Source: Desulfomonile tiedjei
GTDB lineage: Bacteria; Desulfobacterota; Desulfomonilia; Desulfomonilales; Desulfomonilaceae
DNA length: 5,065 nucleotides
Assembly (NCBI GenBank): GCA_020718965.1
Contig: DYRE01000175.1
Location: forward strand, 1 to 5,065
Reading direction: 5' to 3'
In this document: positions 1 through 5,065 of the stretch, piece by piece
Layout of the letters: every line of letters begins with the position of its first letter
How positions within the stretch are numbered: position 1 is the stretch's first letter
Translations under genes and position numbers: made by a program
Notes under the pieces: model-generated
Database searches by the model: none
What the model saw: the letters and a program-made list of their open reading frames with translations, nothing else
What the model was told of the DNA's origin: nothing

Positions 1-438
1 ATAAAAGAGCGGATGCGCGTTGAAGACGCAGTCTACGGAGGGGAAATGTCCGCTCACCATTATTTTCGTGATTTCGCATACTGTGATAGTGGAATGATTC
101 CCTGGCTGGTACTTGCCCAAGCTGTGAGTTCCGCGGGCAAACCCTTGTCTGAGCTTGTCAGGTCAAGGATGGAAAAGTATCCGGTAAGTGGGGAAATAAA
201 CAGGACCGTGTCTGATCCACATAGTGTGATTTCCCGGGTAGAGTCACATTACAAAGGATCAGAAATGGGCAAAGACCATACCGATGGCCTCAGCATGGAA
301 TTCTCGGACTGGAGGTTCAACTTGAGACCTTCCAACACAGAACCGGTGATAAGACTCAATCTGGAGACGAGAAACGACAAAGGTTTACTGGAAAAAAAGA
401 CATTGGAGCTTTTGTCGCTGATCGAGAGCTTCAAGTAG
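1..438 (+). CDS. manB: Phosphomannomutase/phosphoglucomutase (ManB/CpsG type), C-terminal part
   Basis: This is the 3' end of a gene cut by the left window edge. The frame is open from base 1 and its first four codons read IKER, as just before this point in full-length ManB proteins, so the ATG at 13 is internal. The family interconverts mannose-6-phosphate and mannose-1-phosphate (sometimes the glucose phosphates) in the cytoplasm, feeding GDP-mannose and surface polysaccharide synthesis. About 145 of roughly 455 residues are present. They include the domain III sugar-specificity loop (GEMSAHHYF, then DFAYCDSGMIP) and the domain IV phosphate-binding loop (RPSNTEPVIRLNLE), both typical of the E. 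coli ManB/CpsG subgroup. The phosphoserine and metal loops would lie upstream, out of view. The gene ends in TAG, converging on the DUF35 gene. The family is certain; mannose versus glucose preference is inferred from the loops. Confidence 0.93.
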   Translation: MKERMRVEDAVYGGEMSAHHYFRDFAYCDSGMIPWLVLAQAVSSAGKPLSELVRSRMEKYPVSGEINRTVSDPHSVISRVESHYKGSEMGKDHTDGLSMEFSDWRFNLRPSNTEPVIRLNLETRNDKGLLEKKTLELLSLIESFK

Positions 439-448
439 ATTTTAAGAA

Positions 449-486
449 ACATGTCCTCATGGATCAAATACCTATTGAGGACATGT
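449..486. terminator. Perfect 11-bp inverted repeat between convergent genes, possible bidirectional terminator
   Basis: Arms ACATGTCCTCA (449-459) and TGAGGACATGT (476-486) are exact reverse complements around a 16-base loop. The hairpin begins 11 bases after the manB stop, where a terminator is expected. There is no immediate T-tract on the + strand; the nearest is TTTTT at 514-518, after a weak AT-rich stem (ACAAA/TTTGT). On the - strand the hairpin is followed by a modestly T-rich stretch (GTTTCTTAAAATCT). It could therefore end transcription from both sides, but it is not a textbook intrinsic terminator. Confidence 0.5.
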
Positions 487-623
487 CCAAGAATAATTAA
501 CAAAAATTTGTAGTTTTTATCGTGCCCTTAACCAAAACGATTAACGTACCGGAATAGTCAACTAGCTACCATAGGGCATTTTCCCATAATAACTGAAACA
601 ATTGTCCGTCAGCCAATTGGCGA

Positions 624-1037
624 TCACGCTGAGGTCAGTTCGTAACTTATTCGTCCCTCTTCAAGATTTACAGTTTTCAGTTTTATCTTCATTCCTGGGG
701 TTATGCCACCTTCTAACATTGATTTGTCCAGCCTGCCGAAAACCTTTGCCCCATCTTTAAACTCCGCTACACCAAGAAGGTAGGGAACATCCTTTTCAAA
801 ACCGGCGGGGGCGTACATCGCTTCGGTGTAGGTCAGCAAGTTACCATCACCCAAGATTTCAAACCATTCCATGTCATCACTTAAACAACAGTTGCAGTCA
901 CTGCGAGGCGGAAAGAACTTTGCGCCACAGGCCTTGCAGATTGTGCCACACACCTTTCCTTCCCTGAGAAAATCCACGAACTTTTCAACCTTGGTTGTAG
1001 CAGTGAAGCTCACAACGCCAAATTGTTCAAAACCCAT
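624..1037 (-). CDS. DUF35 zinc-ribbon / OB-fold protein, thiolase partner
   Basis: The protein has 137 residues. An N-terminal helical stretch leads into a rubredoxin-like zinc ribbon with cysteines at about 34 and 37 (CKAC) and 48 and 51 (CNCC). The usual FPPR segment lies between the pairs, and an OB-fold follows at about 60-135 (GNLLTYTEAMYAP, PYLLGVAEF, KVFGRL, PGMKIKL). In known systems, DUF35 proteins bind SCP-x-type thiolases or aldolases and help channel acyl-CoA (archaeal thiolase/HMG-CoA synthase complex; ChsH2-Ltp2 in steroid degradation). The start is set at the ATG at 1037 because GGAGG (1043-1047) sits five bases upstream; a TTG start at 1058 would place this SD inside the gene. 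A thiolase lies upstream on the same strand, its presumed partner, but 287 bp away rather than adjacent. A purely regulatory acyl-CoA-binding role cannot be excluded. Confidence 0.88.
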   Translation of the reverse strand: MGFEQFGVVSFTATTKVEKFVDFLREGKVCGTICKACGAKFFPPRSDCNCCLSDDMEWFEILGDGNLLTYTEAMYAPAGFEKDVPYLLGVAEFKDGAKVFGRLDKSMLEGGITPGMKIKLKTVNLEEGRISYELTSA

Positions 1038-1324
1038 CTGTTCCTCCAACATTTGCAATACGGCAATTTAAAAACATTTGATATGATCGGGACACATCCA
1101 GCGTCACCTGTTCACTTTCAACCCGGACCGAATCTTCTGGCAAATTCGGCTGACCATTTGGAACGGCATGATTGTTTGACCCCCGAAGAAAAATCCCGAC
1201 AGGAAGGATCAGCTTCATTCTCTCCCGTTCTAGTTTCTTTCTCATTGCCGGGTTTTTCGGGCTCTTTATTTTCCCGCACTGAATTTTGTAAAAGTTGGAT
1301 CATTGATTCACCACAACAAGGATG
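1038..1324 (-). other. 287-bp spacer between thiolase and DUF35 genes with two doubtful short open frames
   Basis: I see no confident gene here. On the - strand, a 61-codon frame runs from ATG at 1303 to TGA at 1118, with a GGTGA-like ribosome site just upstream (GTGGTGAATCA before ATG). It is charged and low in complexity (many E, K, N, R) and resembles no family I know. A second frame is open from about 1299, with a first ATG at 1245, and ends at 1027, overlapping the start of the DUF35 gene. It reads ERERMKLILPVGIFLRG early and VTLDVSRSYQMFL later, faintly like a PilZ-type beta-barrel (basic residues before LPV, then a DxS motif), but the conserved glycine after DxS is missing. The two frames could be pieces of one frameshifted gene, or chance. 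No clear promoter or terminator is visible. The second frame would translationally couple to DUF35 if it is real. Confidence 0.3.
1043..1047 (-). promoter_or_regulatory. Ribosome-binding site that fixes the DUF35 start
   Basis: On the - strand GGAGG stands five bases before the ATG at 1037. This is a near-ideal Shine-Dalgarno sequence and spacing, and it rules against the upstream TTG and ATG codons in the same frame (1058 and 1052). Confidence 0.8.
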
Positions 1325-2479
1325 TCAATCGACGCCGAATATGGTGACATTGCCATATATTCCCACTCCACCGATGTTGTGAACTAGCCCTATTTTGGCC
1401 CCGGGCACCTGAATTTCTCCTGCCTCGCCTTTGAGCTGTAGCGCTATGGTTCTAATTTGGGACCCGCCCGTGGCGCCAATTGGATGCCCCTTGGAAAGCA
1501 GCCCGCCGTCTACATTGACAGGTATTCGGCCTTCTTTATAGGTTTCCTTGTTTCTTATTAATTCTTTTCCCTGACCTGCTTCAGCGAATCCAAGATCCTC
1601 GTAAGCCATCATTTCGGCTATTGTGAAACAGTCATGAACTTCGGCGACGTCGATTTCCTTCGGCCCAACACCCGCCATTTCGTAAGCCCTTTTTGCCGCC
1701 AACTGAGCGCACTTGAGCCCGCTGAATGTGTCTCGACCAGCCATATTGATAGGAGCTGTGGCCATACCAAGCCCTTTGACCCAGACCGGCTTTTTACATA
1801 AATCTTTAGCCCTCTCCTCCGACGCCAATATAATGCATGATAATCCATCCGCATTTGCGCAACAATCCATCATTTTAAGGGGTGTGGCAATATACTTGGG
1901 CTCCATGATCTTGTCCAATGTCAGTGATTTCCTAAACACGGCCTTCTCGTTGATTACTCCATACGTAGATGATTTCAACCTTATCAGGGCCAAGTCTTCT
2001 TCGGTCGTTCCATATTTTGTAAAATGTCCCCTTGCATGCATAGCGTAATACGCCGGCATCATCGTTCCAAATGGCGCTTCCCATTGAATGTCCGCGCCTC
2101 TGCCCATTCTTTCCTGGGACTCAGCGGATGATATTTCGGACATTTTCTGAAAACCGAGCACCATGACTACTTCGTGAAGCCCGGAAGCTATCAGCGCATA
2201 GGCTGTTCTCAAGCCGCTTGAACTTGATGAACATACACTTTCCACGTAAAAGGTTGGTTGAGGGTTCAGCCCCAGATATTCAGCTACCAAACCTGCGGGA
2301 GTTCTTTGTTTGTCATACTCCGGAGCTGAACAAATTAAAGAGGCCTCAATATCGTTAGCTTTAATTCCCGATCCACTGAGCGCGTCTCTGAACGCCTCAA
2401 AAGCAAGTTCGCGAATTGATCCAGGATATGAACGGACAAATGCGCTTTGTCCTACGGCTATAACCCCTACCTTTGGCAT
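1325..2479 (-). CDS. Thiolase, SCP-x/DUF35-associated type (acetyl-CoA acetyltransferase family)
   Basis: The enzyme has 384 residues, normal for non-decarboxylating thiolases of the SCP-2/archaeal type. It catalyses thiolytic cleavage of 3-ketoacyl-CoA, or the reverse Claisen condensation, in the cytoplasm. Motifs in order are the nucleophilic cysteine C83 in ESVCSSSSSG, HDCF at about 282-285, GHP at 331-333 in GGLLSKGHPIGATGG, and HNIGG at 367-371. The last replaces the C-x-G loop of classical FadA/AtoB thiolases, so the second catalytic cysteine is absent there; that is typical of the SCP-x group, which relies on the HDCF region. The ATG at 2479 has GGAGG five bases upstream. The DUF35 gene downstream is the expected partner. 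The divergent genes encode preceding beta-oxidation steps, so cleavage of a short or medium 3-ketoacyl-CoA is the likely role. Chain length and direction cannot be read from sequence. Confidence 0.92.
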   Translation of the reverse strand: MPKVGVIAVGQSAFVRSYPGSIRELAFEAFRDALSGSGIKANDIEASLICSAPEYDKQRTPAGLVAEYLGLNPQPTFYVESVCSSSSSGLRTAYALIASGLHEVVMVLGFQKMSEISSAESQERMGRGADIQWEAPFGTMMPAYYAMHARGHFTKYGTTEEDLALIRLKSSTYGVINEKAVFRKSLTLDKIMEPKYIATPLKMMDCCANADGLSCIILASEERAKDLCKKPVWVKGLGMATAPINMAGRDTFSGLKCAQLAAKRAYEMAGVGPKEIDVAEVHDCFTIAEMMAYEDLGFAEAGQGKELIRNKETYKEGRIPVNVDGGLLSKGHPIGATGGSQIRTIALQLKGEAGEIQVPGAKIGLVHNIGGVGIYGNVTIFGVD

Positions 2480-2526
2480 CCAATCCTCCTCGTCCAGGAA
2501 TTTTCACTCACTTGTGACGTTCGTGA

Positions 2527-2555
2527 ATGTTAACACACAGAGTGCGGTCGAGCAA
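2527..2555 (-). promoter_or_regulatory. Candidate sigma-70-like promoter for the thiolase
   Basis: On the - strand, TTGCTC (2550-2555) and TAACAT (2527-2532) are separated by exactly 17 bases and lie about 50 bases before the thiolase start codon. The -10 matches consensus at four of six positions and the -35 at three. Placement is sensible but the match is weak, so this is only a candidate. Confidence 0.25.
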
Positions 2556-2573
2556 TCCAAGTGTATCAACGAA

Positions 2574-2596
2574 CGGTTCCAAGTTTGTTGGAAACG
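2574..2596. promoter_or_regulatory. Imperfect 9-bp-arm inverted repeat, candidate operator
   Basis: The dyad has core arms TTCCAA and TTGGAA around GTTTG and extends outward to CG...CG with one mismatch, giving 23 bp in total. It lies near the middle of the divergent region, next to a possible -35 of the HAD operon. Size and symmetry fit a TetR- or FadR-like dimer site, which is common for beta-oxidation genes, but no regulator gene is in view and the sequence matches no operator I can name. Confidence 0.4.
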
Positions 2597-2662
2597 CTTG
2601 AACAAACCTTTCCTCTCTGATAAATCTTTTAAGACAAGTTAAACATTTATCTTACAAAATTT

Positions 2663-2675
2663 CCAGATTTTCTGG
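2663..2675. repeat. Short perfect inverted repeat CCAGA-TTT-TCTGG
   Basis: A perfect 5-bp-arm dyad lies 35 bases before the HAD start. Its centre (2669) is 21 bp, about two helical turns, from the centre of the next dyad (2690), so the two would face the same side of the DNA. It could be half of a paired operator or could be chance. Confidence 0.3.
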
Positions 2676-2683
2676 TGTTACGA

Positions 2684-2696
2684 TTCCCATTGGGAA
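2684..2696. promoter_or_regulatory. Perfect inverted repeat TTCCCA-T-TGGGAA directly before the HAD ribosome site
   Basis: A perfect 6-bp-arm dyad ends one base before the Shine-Dalgarno GGGAG (2697-2701). It could be a protein-binding site or, in the mRNA, a small hairpin abutting the ribosome site. Its outer half-site TTCC/GGAA is shared with the dyad at 2574-2596. Confidence 0.35.
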
Positions 2697-2709
2697 GGGA
2701 GAATTTTTG

Positions 2710-3564
2710 ATGACAATCAAGCGAATCGGGGTAATAGGCGCGGGGTTAATGGGTTCCGGTATTGCGCAGGTGGCCTCTCAAAGTGGATTCGAAGTTAATC
2801 TCATGGATGTTGAGGAAAGGTTCATTCAAAAAGGCGTCACCACCATTGAAAAGAATCTCAAACGAATGGTCGACAAAGGGATCATCACCGCCTCTGAAGC
2901 CGGGGACATCCGAGGTCGCATTAAAACGTGCCTGACCCTGGCGGATTTGGTAAAAGATGTGGACATGACCATTGAAGCGGTGATCGAGAATCTGGATCTT
3001 AAAAAGAGAGTGTACAGTGAGCTGGATTCTTTGGCCGCCCCGGAAGTCATTTTCGCTTCCAACACATCGGCCCTTAGTATAACCGAGATGGCCGGCGCAA
3101 CGAATCGACAGGACAAGTTCATTGGTATGCATTTTTTTAATCCGGTTCCTGTGATGAAACTGGTTGAAGTCATAAGAGGTTATGCAACATCGGACGCAAC
3201 CGTGGCAATCACCAAGGAAGTCGCAAACAAGATGAACAAGACAGCCATAGAGGTCCTGGAAGCTCCGGGGTTCGTGGTCAACAGAATACTCGTACCGATG
3301 ATTACTGAAGCTATTTTTGTTCTTCAGGAAGGCTTGGCAACCGCCGCTGAGATTGATGAGGGGATGAAGCTCGGAGCCAACCACCCTATGGGCCCTCTTG
3401 CTCTAGCCGACCTGGTAGGACTGGACACAATGCTGCATGTTCAACAACATCTTTATGAAGAATTTGGGGATCCAAAGTACAGGCCACCGGGACTGCTCAA
3501 GAAAATGGTTCGAGCAGGCAGGCTCGGCAGAAAAAGTGGTAAAGGCTTTTACGACTACACATAA
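2710..3564 (+). CDS. hbd: 3-hydroxyacyl-CoA dehydrogenase (3-hydroxybutyryl-CoA dehydrogenase type)
   Basis: This 284-residue, single-function enzyme matches the usual ~282-residue Hbd/PaaH family. It oxidises 3-hydroxyacyl-CoA to 3-ketoacyl-CoA with NAD+, or the reverse. The N-terminal Rossmann domain has GAGLMG at 10-15 and an acidic D33 at the end of strand two, favouring NAD(H) over NADP(H). The catalytic set is intact: S120 in SNTSALS, H141 in HFFNP, E153, and N191 in GFVVNR. The C-terminal dimer domain (about 190-284) shows the family signature (GANHPMGPLALADLVGLD; ends GRKSGKGFYDYT). The start is the ATG at 2710, eight bases after GGGAG; a TTG one codon earlier is possible. The next gene starts 29 bp after the stop, so they form an operon. 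Short-chain substrates such as acetoacetyl-CoA/3-hydroxybutyryl-CoA are likely by family, not proven. Confidence 0.95.
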   Translation: MTIKRIGVIGAGLMGSGIAQVASQSGFEVNLMDVEERFIQKGVTTIEKNLKRMVDKGIITASEAGDIRGRIKTCLTLADLVKDVDMTIEAVIENLDLKKRVYSELDSLAAPEVIFASNTSALSITEMAGATNRQDKFIGMHFFNPVPVMKLVEVIRGYATSDATVAITKEVANKMNKTAIEVLEAPGFVVNRILVPMITEAIFVLQEGLATAAEIDEGMKLGANHPMGPLALADLVGLDTMLHVQQHLYEEFGDPKYRPPGLLKKMVRAGRLGRKSGKGFYDYT

Positions 3565-3593
3565 TTGATCAAAGTTACTATTGGAGGAAAACT

Positions 3594-4763
3594 ATGGAAG
3601 AAATGGAAAGATTTGGGCTTACAGAAGAAGAGCAAATGCTTCAGGATATGGTCAGGCGTCTGGCGAAGGAAAAAGTTGCTCCCGCCGCTGAAGAAAGAGA
3701 TAAGAAGGGCGAATATCCATACGATATGCTTGAACTTATGAAAGAAAATGGATTGATGGGGGTAGATTTTCCAGAGGCCTATGGTGGCATGGAAGCAGGC
3801 ATGCTGGCCCATTGCATTGTTGTAGAAGAACTGGCGAAAGCGGATGCCTCCGTAGCGCTCATACCATCAGTCCAGGAACTCGGGACCCTCCCAATTATTC
3901 TTGCGGGAAATCACGAGCAAAAGGAAAAATATCTCACACCCCTATCCAGCGGTGAGAAAACTTCGGCATTTGGGTTAACCGAGTCCAAGGGCGGTTCCGA
4001 TGTGGCGGCGCTAAAGACGCGTGCCGTAAAAAAAGGAGACAAATACATCCTGAACGGATCCAAAATGTGGATTACCAATGGTGGCATCGCTGACACATTT
4101 AGCGTCTACGCTGTAACAGACCCGGATGTGCCCGCCTACAAGGGCGCAAGTGTGTTCATAGTTGAAAAAGGTTGGCCCGGTTTTACCATAGGAAAAAAGG
4201 AGAGCAAGCTCGGAATTAGATCCTCAGATACCAGAGAATTAGTCTTTGAAGATGTCGAAGTACCTGCTGAAAACATTCTCGGCGGAGAAGGCATGGGTTT
4301 TCACATCATGATGAAAACGCTTGACTTCAGTAGACCTTCAGTGGCGGCTCAAGCATTGGGTATTGCCGCTGGAGCTTTCGAATACGCGACTCAGTACGCA
4401 AAAGAAAGAGTCGCCTTTGGAAAGCCTATTATCAAGCATCAGGCCATTGCGTTCAAGCTTGCCGACATGGCCATGAAGACAACAGCGGCGCGTGCTCTCC
4501 TGTGGAAAACATGTTCTCTTCTGGACAAGGTATCTAAAGACATGTCCAGGATCCCACCTGAAACAATAAGACATTCGTCCATGTCTAAAGCGTTCTGCTC
4601 CGATGTCGCTATGTGGACTACAGTTGAGGCTGTTCAGGTTTTGGGCGGTTTTGGCTACAGTACAGAGTATCCAGTCGAGCGTATGATGCGGGACGCTAAG
4701 ATCACGCAGATTTACGAGGGGACTAACGAAATCCAGCGTCTCGTTATTGCGGGGACTCTATAG
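3594..4763 (+). CDS. Acyl-CoA dehydrogenase (short/medium-chain type flavoprotein)
   Basis: This 389-residue protein has the normal length and domain order: N-terminal helical domain (1-120), central beta domain (about 125-225), C-terminal helical domain (230-389). It forms the trans-2,3 double bond of acyl-CoA with FAD, passing electrons to ETF. FAD contacts are visible as FGLTE (126-130), SD (135-136) and WITN (159-162), with RVAFG at 272-276. R247 in DFSRP aligns with the CoA-contacting arginine of MCAD. The catalytic base is E375 in YEGTNEIQR, the MCAD/SCAD position rather than the isovaleryl-CoA one. The loop normally reading TEPGAGSD here reads TESKGGSD, which is unusual. GGAGG lies six bases before the ATG. 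It follows the HAD gene by 29 bp. No etfAB or hydratase is in view. The exact substrate (butyryl-, glutaryl-, alicyclic or branched acyl-CoA) cannot be assigned. Confidence 0.94.
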   Translation: MEEMERFGLTEEEQMLQDMVRRLAKEKVAPAAEERDKKGEYPYDMLELMKENGLMGVDFPEAYGGMEAGMLAHCIVVEELAKADASVALIPSVQELGTLPIILAGNHEQKEKYLTPLSSGEKTSAFGLTESKGGSDVAALKTRAVKKGDKYILNGSKMWITNGGIADTFSVYAVTDPDVPAYKGASVFIVEKGWPGFTIGKKESKLGIRSSDTRELVFEDVEVPAENILGGEGMGFHIMMKTLDFSRPSVAAQALGIAAGAFEYATQYAKERVAFGKPIIKHQAIAFKLADMAMKTTAARALLWKTCSLLDKVSKDMSRIPPETIRHSSMSKAFCSDVAMWTTVEAVQVLGGFGYSTEYPVERMMRDAKITQIYEGTNEIQRLVIAGTL

Positions 4764-4789
4764 TAATTCCCGGGTTCAAAGAAAGTGCG

Positions 4790-4807
4790 TCCGGCGAGGT
4801 TACCGGA
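4790..4807. repeat. Small inverted repeat after the acyl-CoA dehydrogenase gene
   Basis: TCCGG (4790-4794) and CCGGA (4803-4807) pair around eight bases, 27 bp after the stop codon. No T-run follows, so it is a weak candidate for an operon-end hairpin. Confidence 0.2.
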
Positions 4808-4844
4808 TTCAACTTGAAGGTGTTTATTTGCTCCAATCATAAAT

Positions 4845-4887
4845 TCAACCAACAAGAGGTGTGTAAACTACGCCTCTTGTTGGTTGA
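4845..4887. terminator. Long hairpin (17-bp arms) between the acyl-CoA dehydrogenase and trmO genes
   Basis: The left arm 4845-4861 and right arm 4871-4887 pair along all 17 positions, sixteen Watson-Crick and one G-U, around a nine-base loop (TGTAAACTA). The core is AACCAACAAGAGG/CCTCTTGTTGGTT. It ends only 21 bp before the trmO ATG. No T-tract follows on either strand, so it is not a canonical Rho-independent terminator. It may act as a U-less terminator, a 3' mRNA stabiliser for the beta-oxidation operon, or a leader structure of trmO. A TTGACA at 4884-4889 overlaps its end, but no -10 follows at usable spacing. Confidence 0.6.
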
Positions 4888-4908
4888 CATAAGACACCGA
4901 GCTAAAAG

Positions 4909-5065
4909 ATGACAACTGAAATAAAGTATTTCCCTATTGGTATCATACACTCACCATTCAAAGATGTTGACGGAATGCCCATACAGTATTCAGCAGCGGA
5001 GGGAATCCGGGGTTCAGTAGAATTGCACGCTGAATATGAAAAAGGACTTCAGGACATTGATGGTT
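4909..5065 (+). CDS. trmO: TrmO/TsaA-like tRNA (t6A37) N6-methyltransferase, N-terminal part
   Basis: The first 52 codons are present; the gene runs off the right edge. The family methylates N6-threonylcarbamoyladenosine at position 37 of threonine tRNAs using S-adenosylmethionine, fine-tuning decoding in the cytoplasm. The visible part carries the family opening: YFPIGIIHSPFKD at about 7-19, a MPIQ segment, then GIRGSVELHAEYEKGLQDIDG leading toward the GFSH region that would follow. The start is the ATG at 4909, chosen because the conserved beta strand begins a few residues later; the ribosome site is weak (GAG in CACCGAGC). It follows a long hairpin and is probably its own unit. In some anaerobes TsaA-domain proteins have unclear roles, so the methyltransferase activity is inferred from the family. 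Confidence 0.85.
   Translation, partial: MTTEIKYFPIGIIHSPFKDVDGMPIQYSAAEGIRGSVELHAEYEKGLQDIDG

Larger units (their letters stand above)
2480..2709. promoter_or_regulatory. Divergent control region between thiolase and HAD genes
   Basis: This 230-bp non-coding stretch must carry the promoters for both transcription units, since each flanking gene is the first of its unit. It is AT-rich toward the HAD gene. Three inverted repeats stand out (2574-2596, 2663-2675, 2684-2696; listed separately). For the + strand, TTGAAC at 2598-2603 is a possible -35, but the AT-rich DNA at 2619-2626 is only a poor -10, so no + promoter is called. A small TCAC-TT-GTGA dyad lies at 2508-2517. No small gene is convincing here. 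Confidence 0.7.

Noticed and set aside
612..621. Perfect 10-bp palindrome GCCAATTGGC just beyond the DUF35 stop.
   Set aside because: It has no loop, so it cannot form a hairpin terminator. A single short palindrome is expected by chance and no function can be argued.
1023..1382. A 119-codon + frame running through the spacer and the thiolase end.
   Set aside because: It overlaps the ends of two supported - strand genes, has no ribosome site, and looks like random P/S/F-rich translation.
1713..2048. A 111-codon + frame opposite the thiolase gene.
   Set aside because: It is a shadow of the thiolase coding strand, with no ribosome site or family resemblance.
2746..3384. A 212-codon open frame on the - strand opposite the HAD gene.
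   Set aside because: It is antisense to a gene with a complete catalytic signature, has an unlikely composition (rich in H, C, F, R), and shows no family resemblance.
3555..3812. An 85-codon - frame across the HAD/acyl-CoA dehydrogenase junction.
   Set aside because: It is antisense to the start of a well-supported gene. Its F/H/K-rich composition comes from AT-rich antisense sequence.
4768..4782. GGGTTCAAA after the acyl-CoA dehydrogenase stop resembles a tRNA T-loop (GGTTCAA).
   Set aside because: No matching acceptor, D or anticodon stems surround it and no 3' T-arm strand follows, so it is not a tRNA or a recognisable attachment site.
4884..4912. TTGACA at 4884-4889 as a -35 for trmO.
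   Set aside because: At 16-18 bp spacing the -10 would fall on the start codon and matches consensus poorly, and the hexamer is part of the hairpin arm.

Overview
The window looks like ordinary bacterial chromosome of moderate GC. Spacing is compact, start sites carry strong GGAGG-type ribosome-binding sites, and the centre is a fatty-acid or aromatic-acid style beta-oxidation cluster. A thiolase paired with a DUF35 zinc-ribbon/OB-fold protein, next to a 3-hydroxyacyl-CoA dehydrogenase and an acyl-CoA dehydrogenase, is common in acid-degrading anaerobes such as Desulfobacterota (sulfate-reducing or syntrophic lineages). That taxonomic guess is inference from gene style and remembered family sequences. 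No marker gene here proves it.

Layout, left to right. (1) The C-terminal third of a ManB-type phosphomannomutase/phosphoglucomutase on the + strand enters from the left edge and stops at 438. (2) A convergent intergenic region at 439-623 holds a perfect 11-bp inverted repeat, a possible shared terminator. (3) A DUF35 protein lies on the - strand, 1037 down to 624. (4) A 287-bp spacer follows, with two overlapping, doubtful short open frames. (5) A thiolase lies on the - strand, 2479 down to 1325. (6) A 230-bp divergent intergenic region at 2480-2709 contains three separate inverted repeats and must hold the promoters of both flanking transcription units. (7) A 3-hydroxyacyl-CoA (3-hydroxybutyryl-CoA type) dehydrogenase at 2710-3564 and an acyl-CoA dehydrogenase at 3594-4763 lie on the + strand 29 bp apart, almost certainly one operon. 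(8) A 145-bp gap contains a long hairpin with 17-bp arms. (9) The 5' end of a TrmO/TsaA-like tRNA methyltransferase gene runs off the right edge.

How the genes work together. The acyl-CoA dehydrogenase makes a 2-enoyl-CoA. A hydratase, absent from this window, would give the 3-hydroxyacyl-CoA. The HAD enzyme oxidises that to the 3-ketoacyl-CoA, and the thiolase, probably complexed with the DUF35 protein, cleaves it (or runs in the condensing direction). The oxidation genes and the thiolase/DUF35 genes are transcribed divergently from one shared control region, which suggests co-regulation. The phosphomannomutase (sugar nucleotide supply) and TrmO (tRNA t6A methylation) are probably unrelated neighbours.

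I see no mobile element, CRISPR array, RNA gene or clear novel system. The points most worth a second look are the inverted repeats in the divergent control region, the unexplained spacer between thiolase and DUF35, and the hairpin before trmO.
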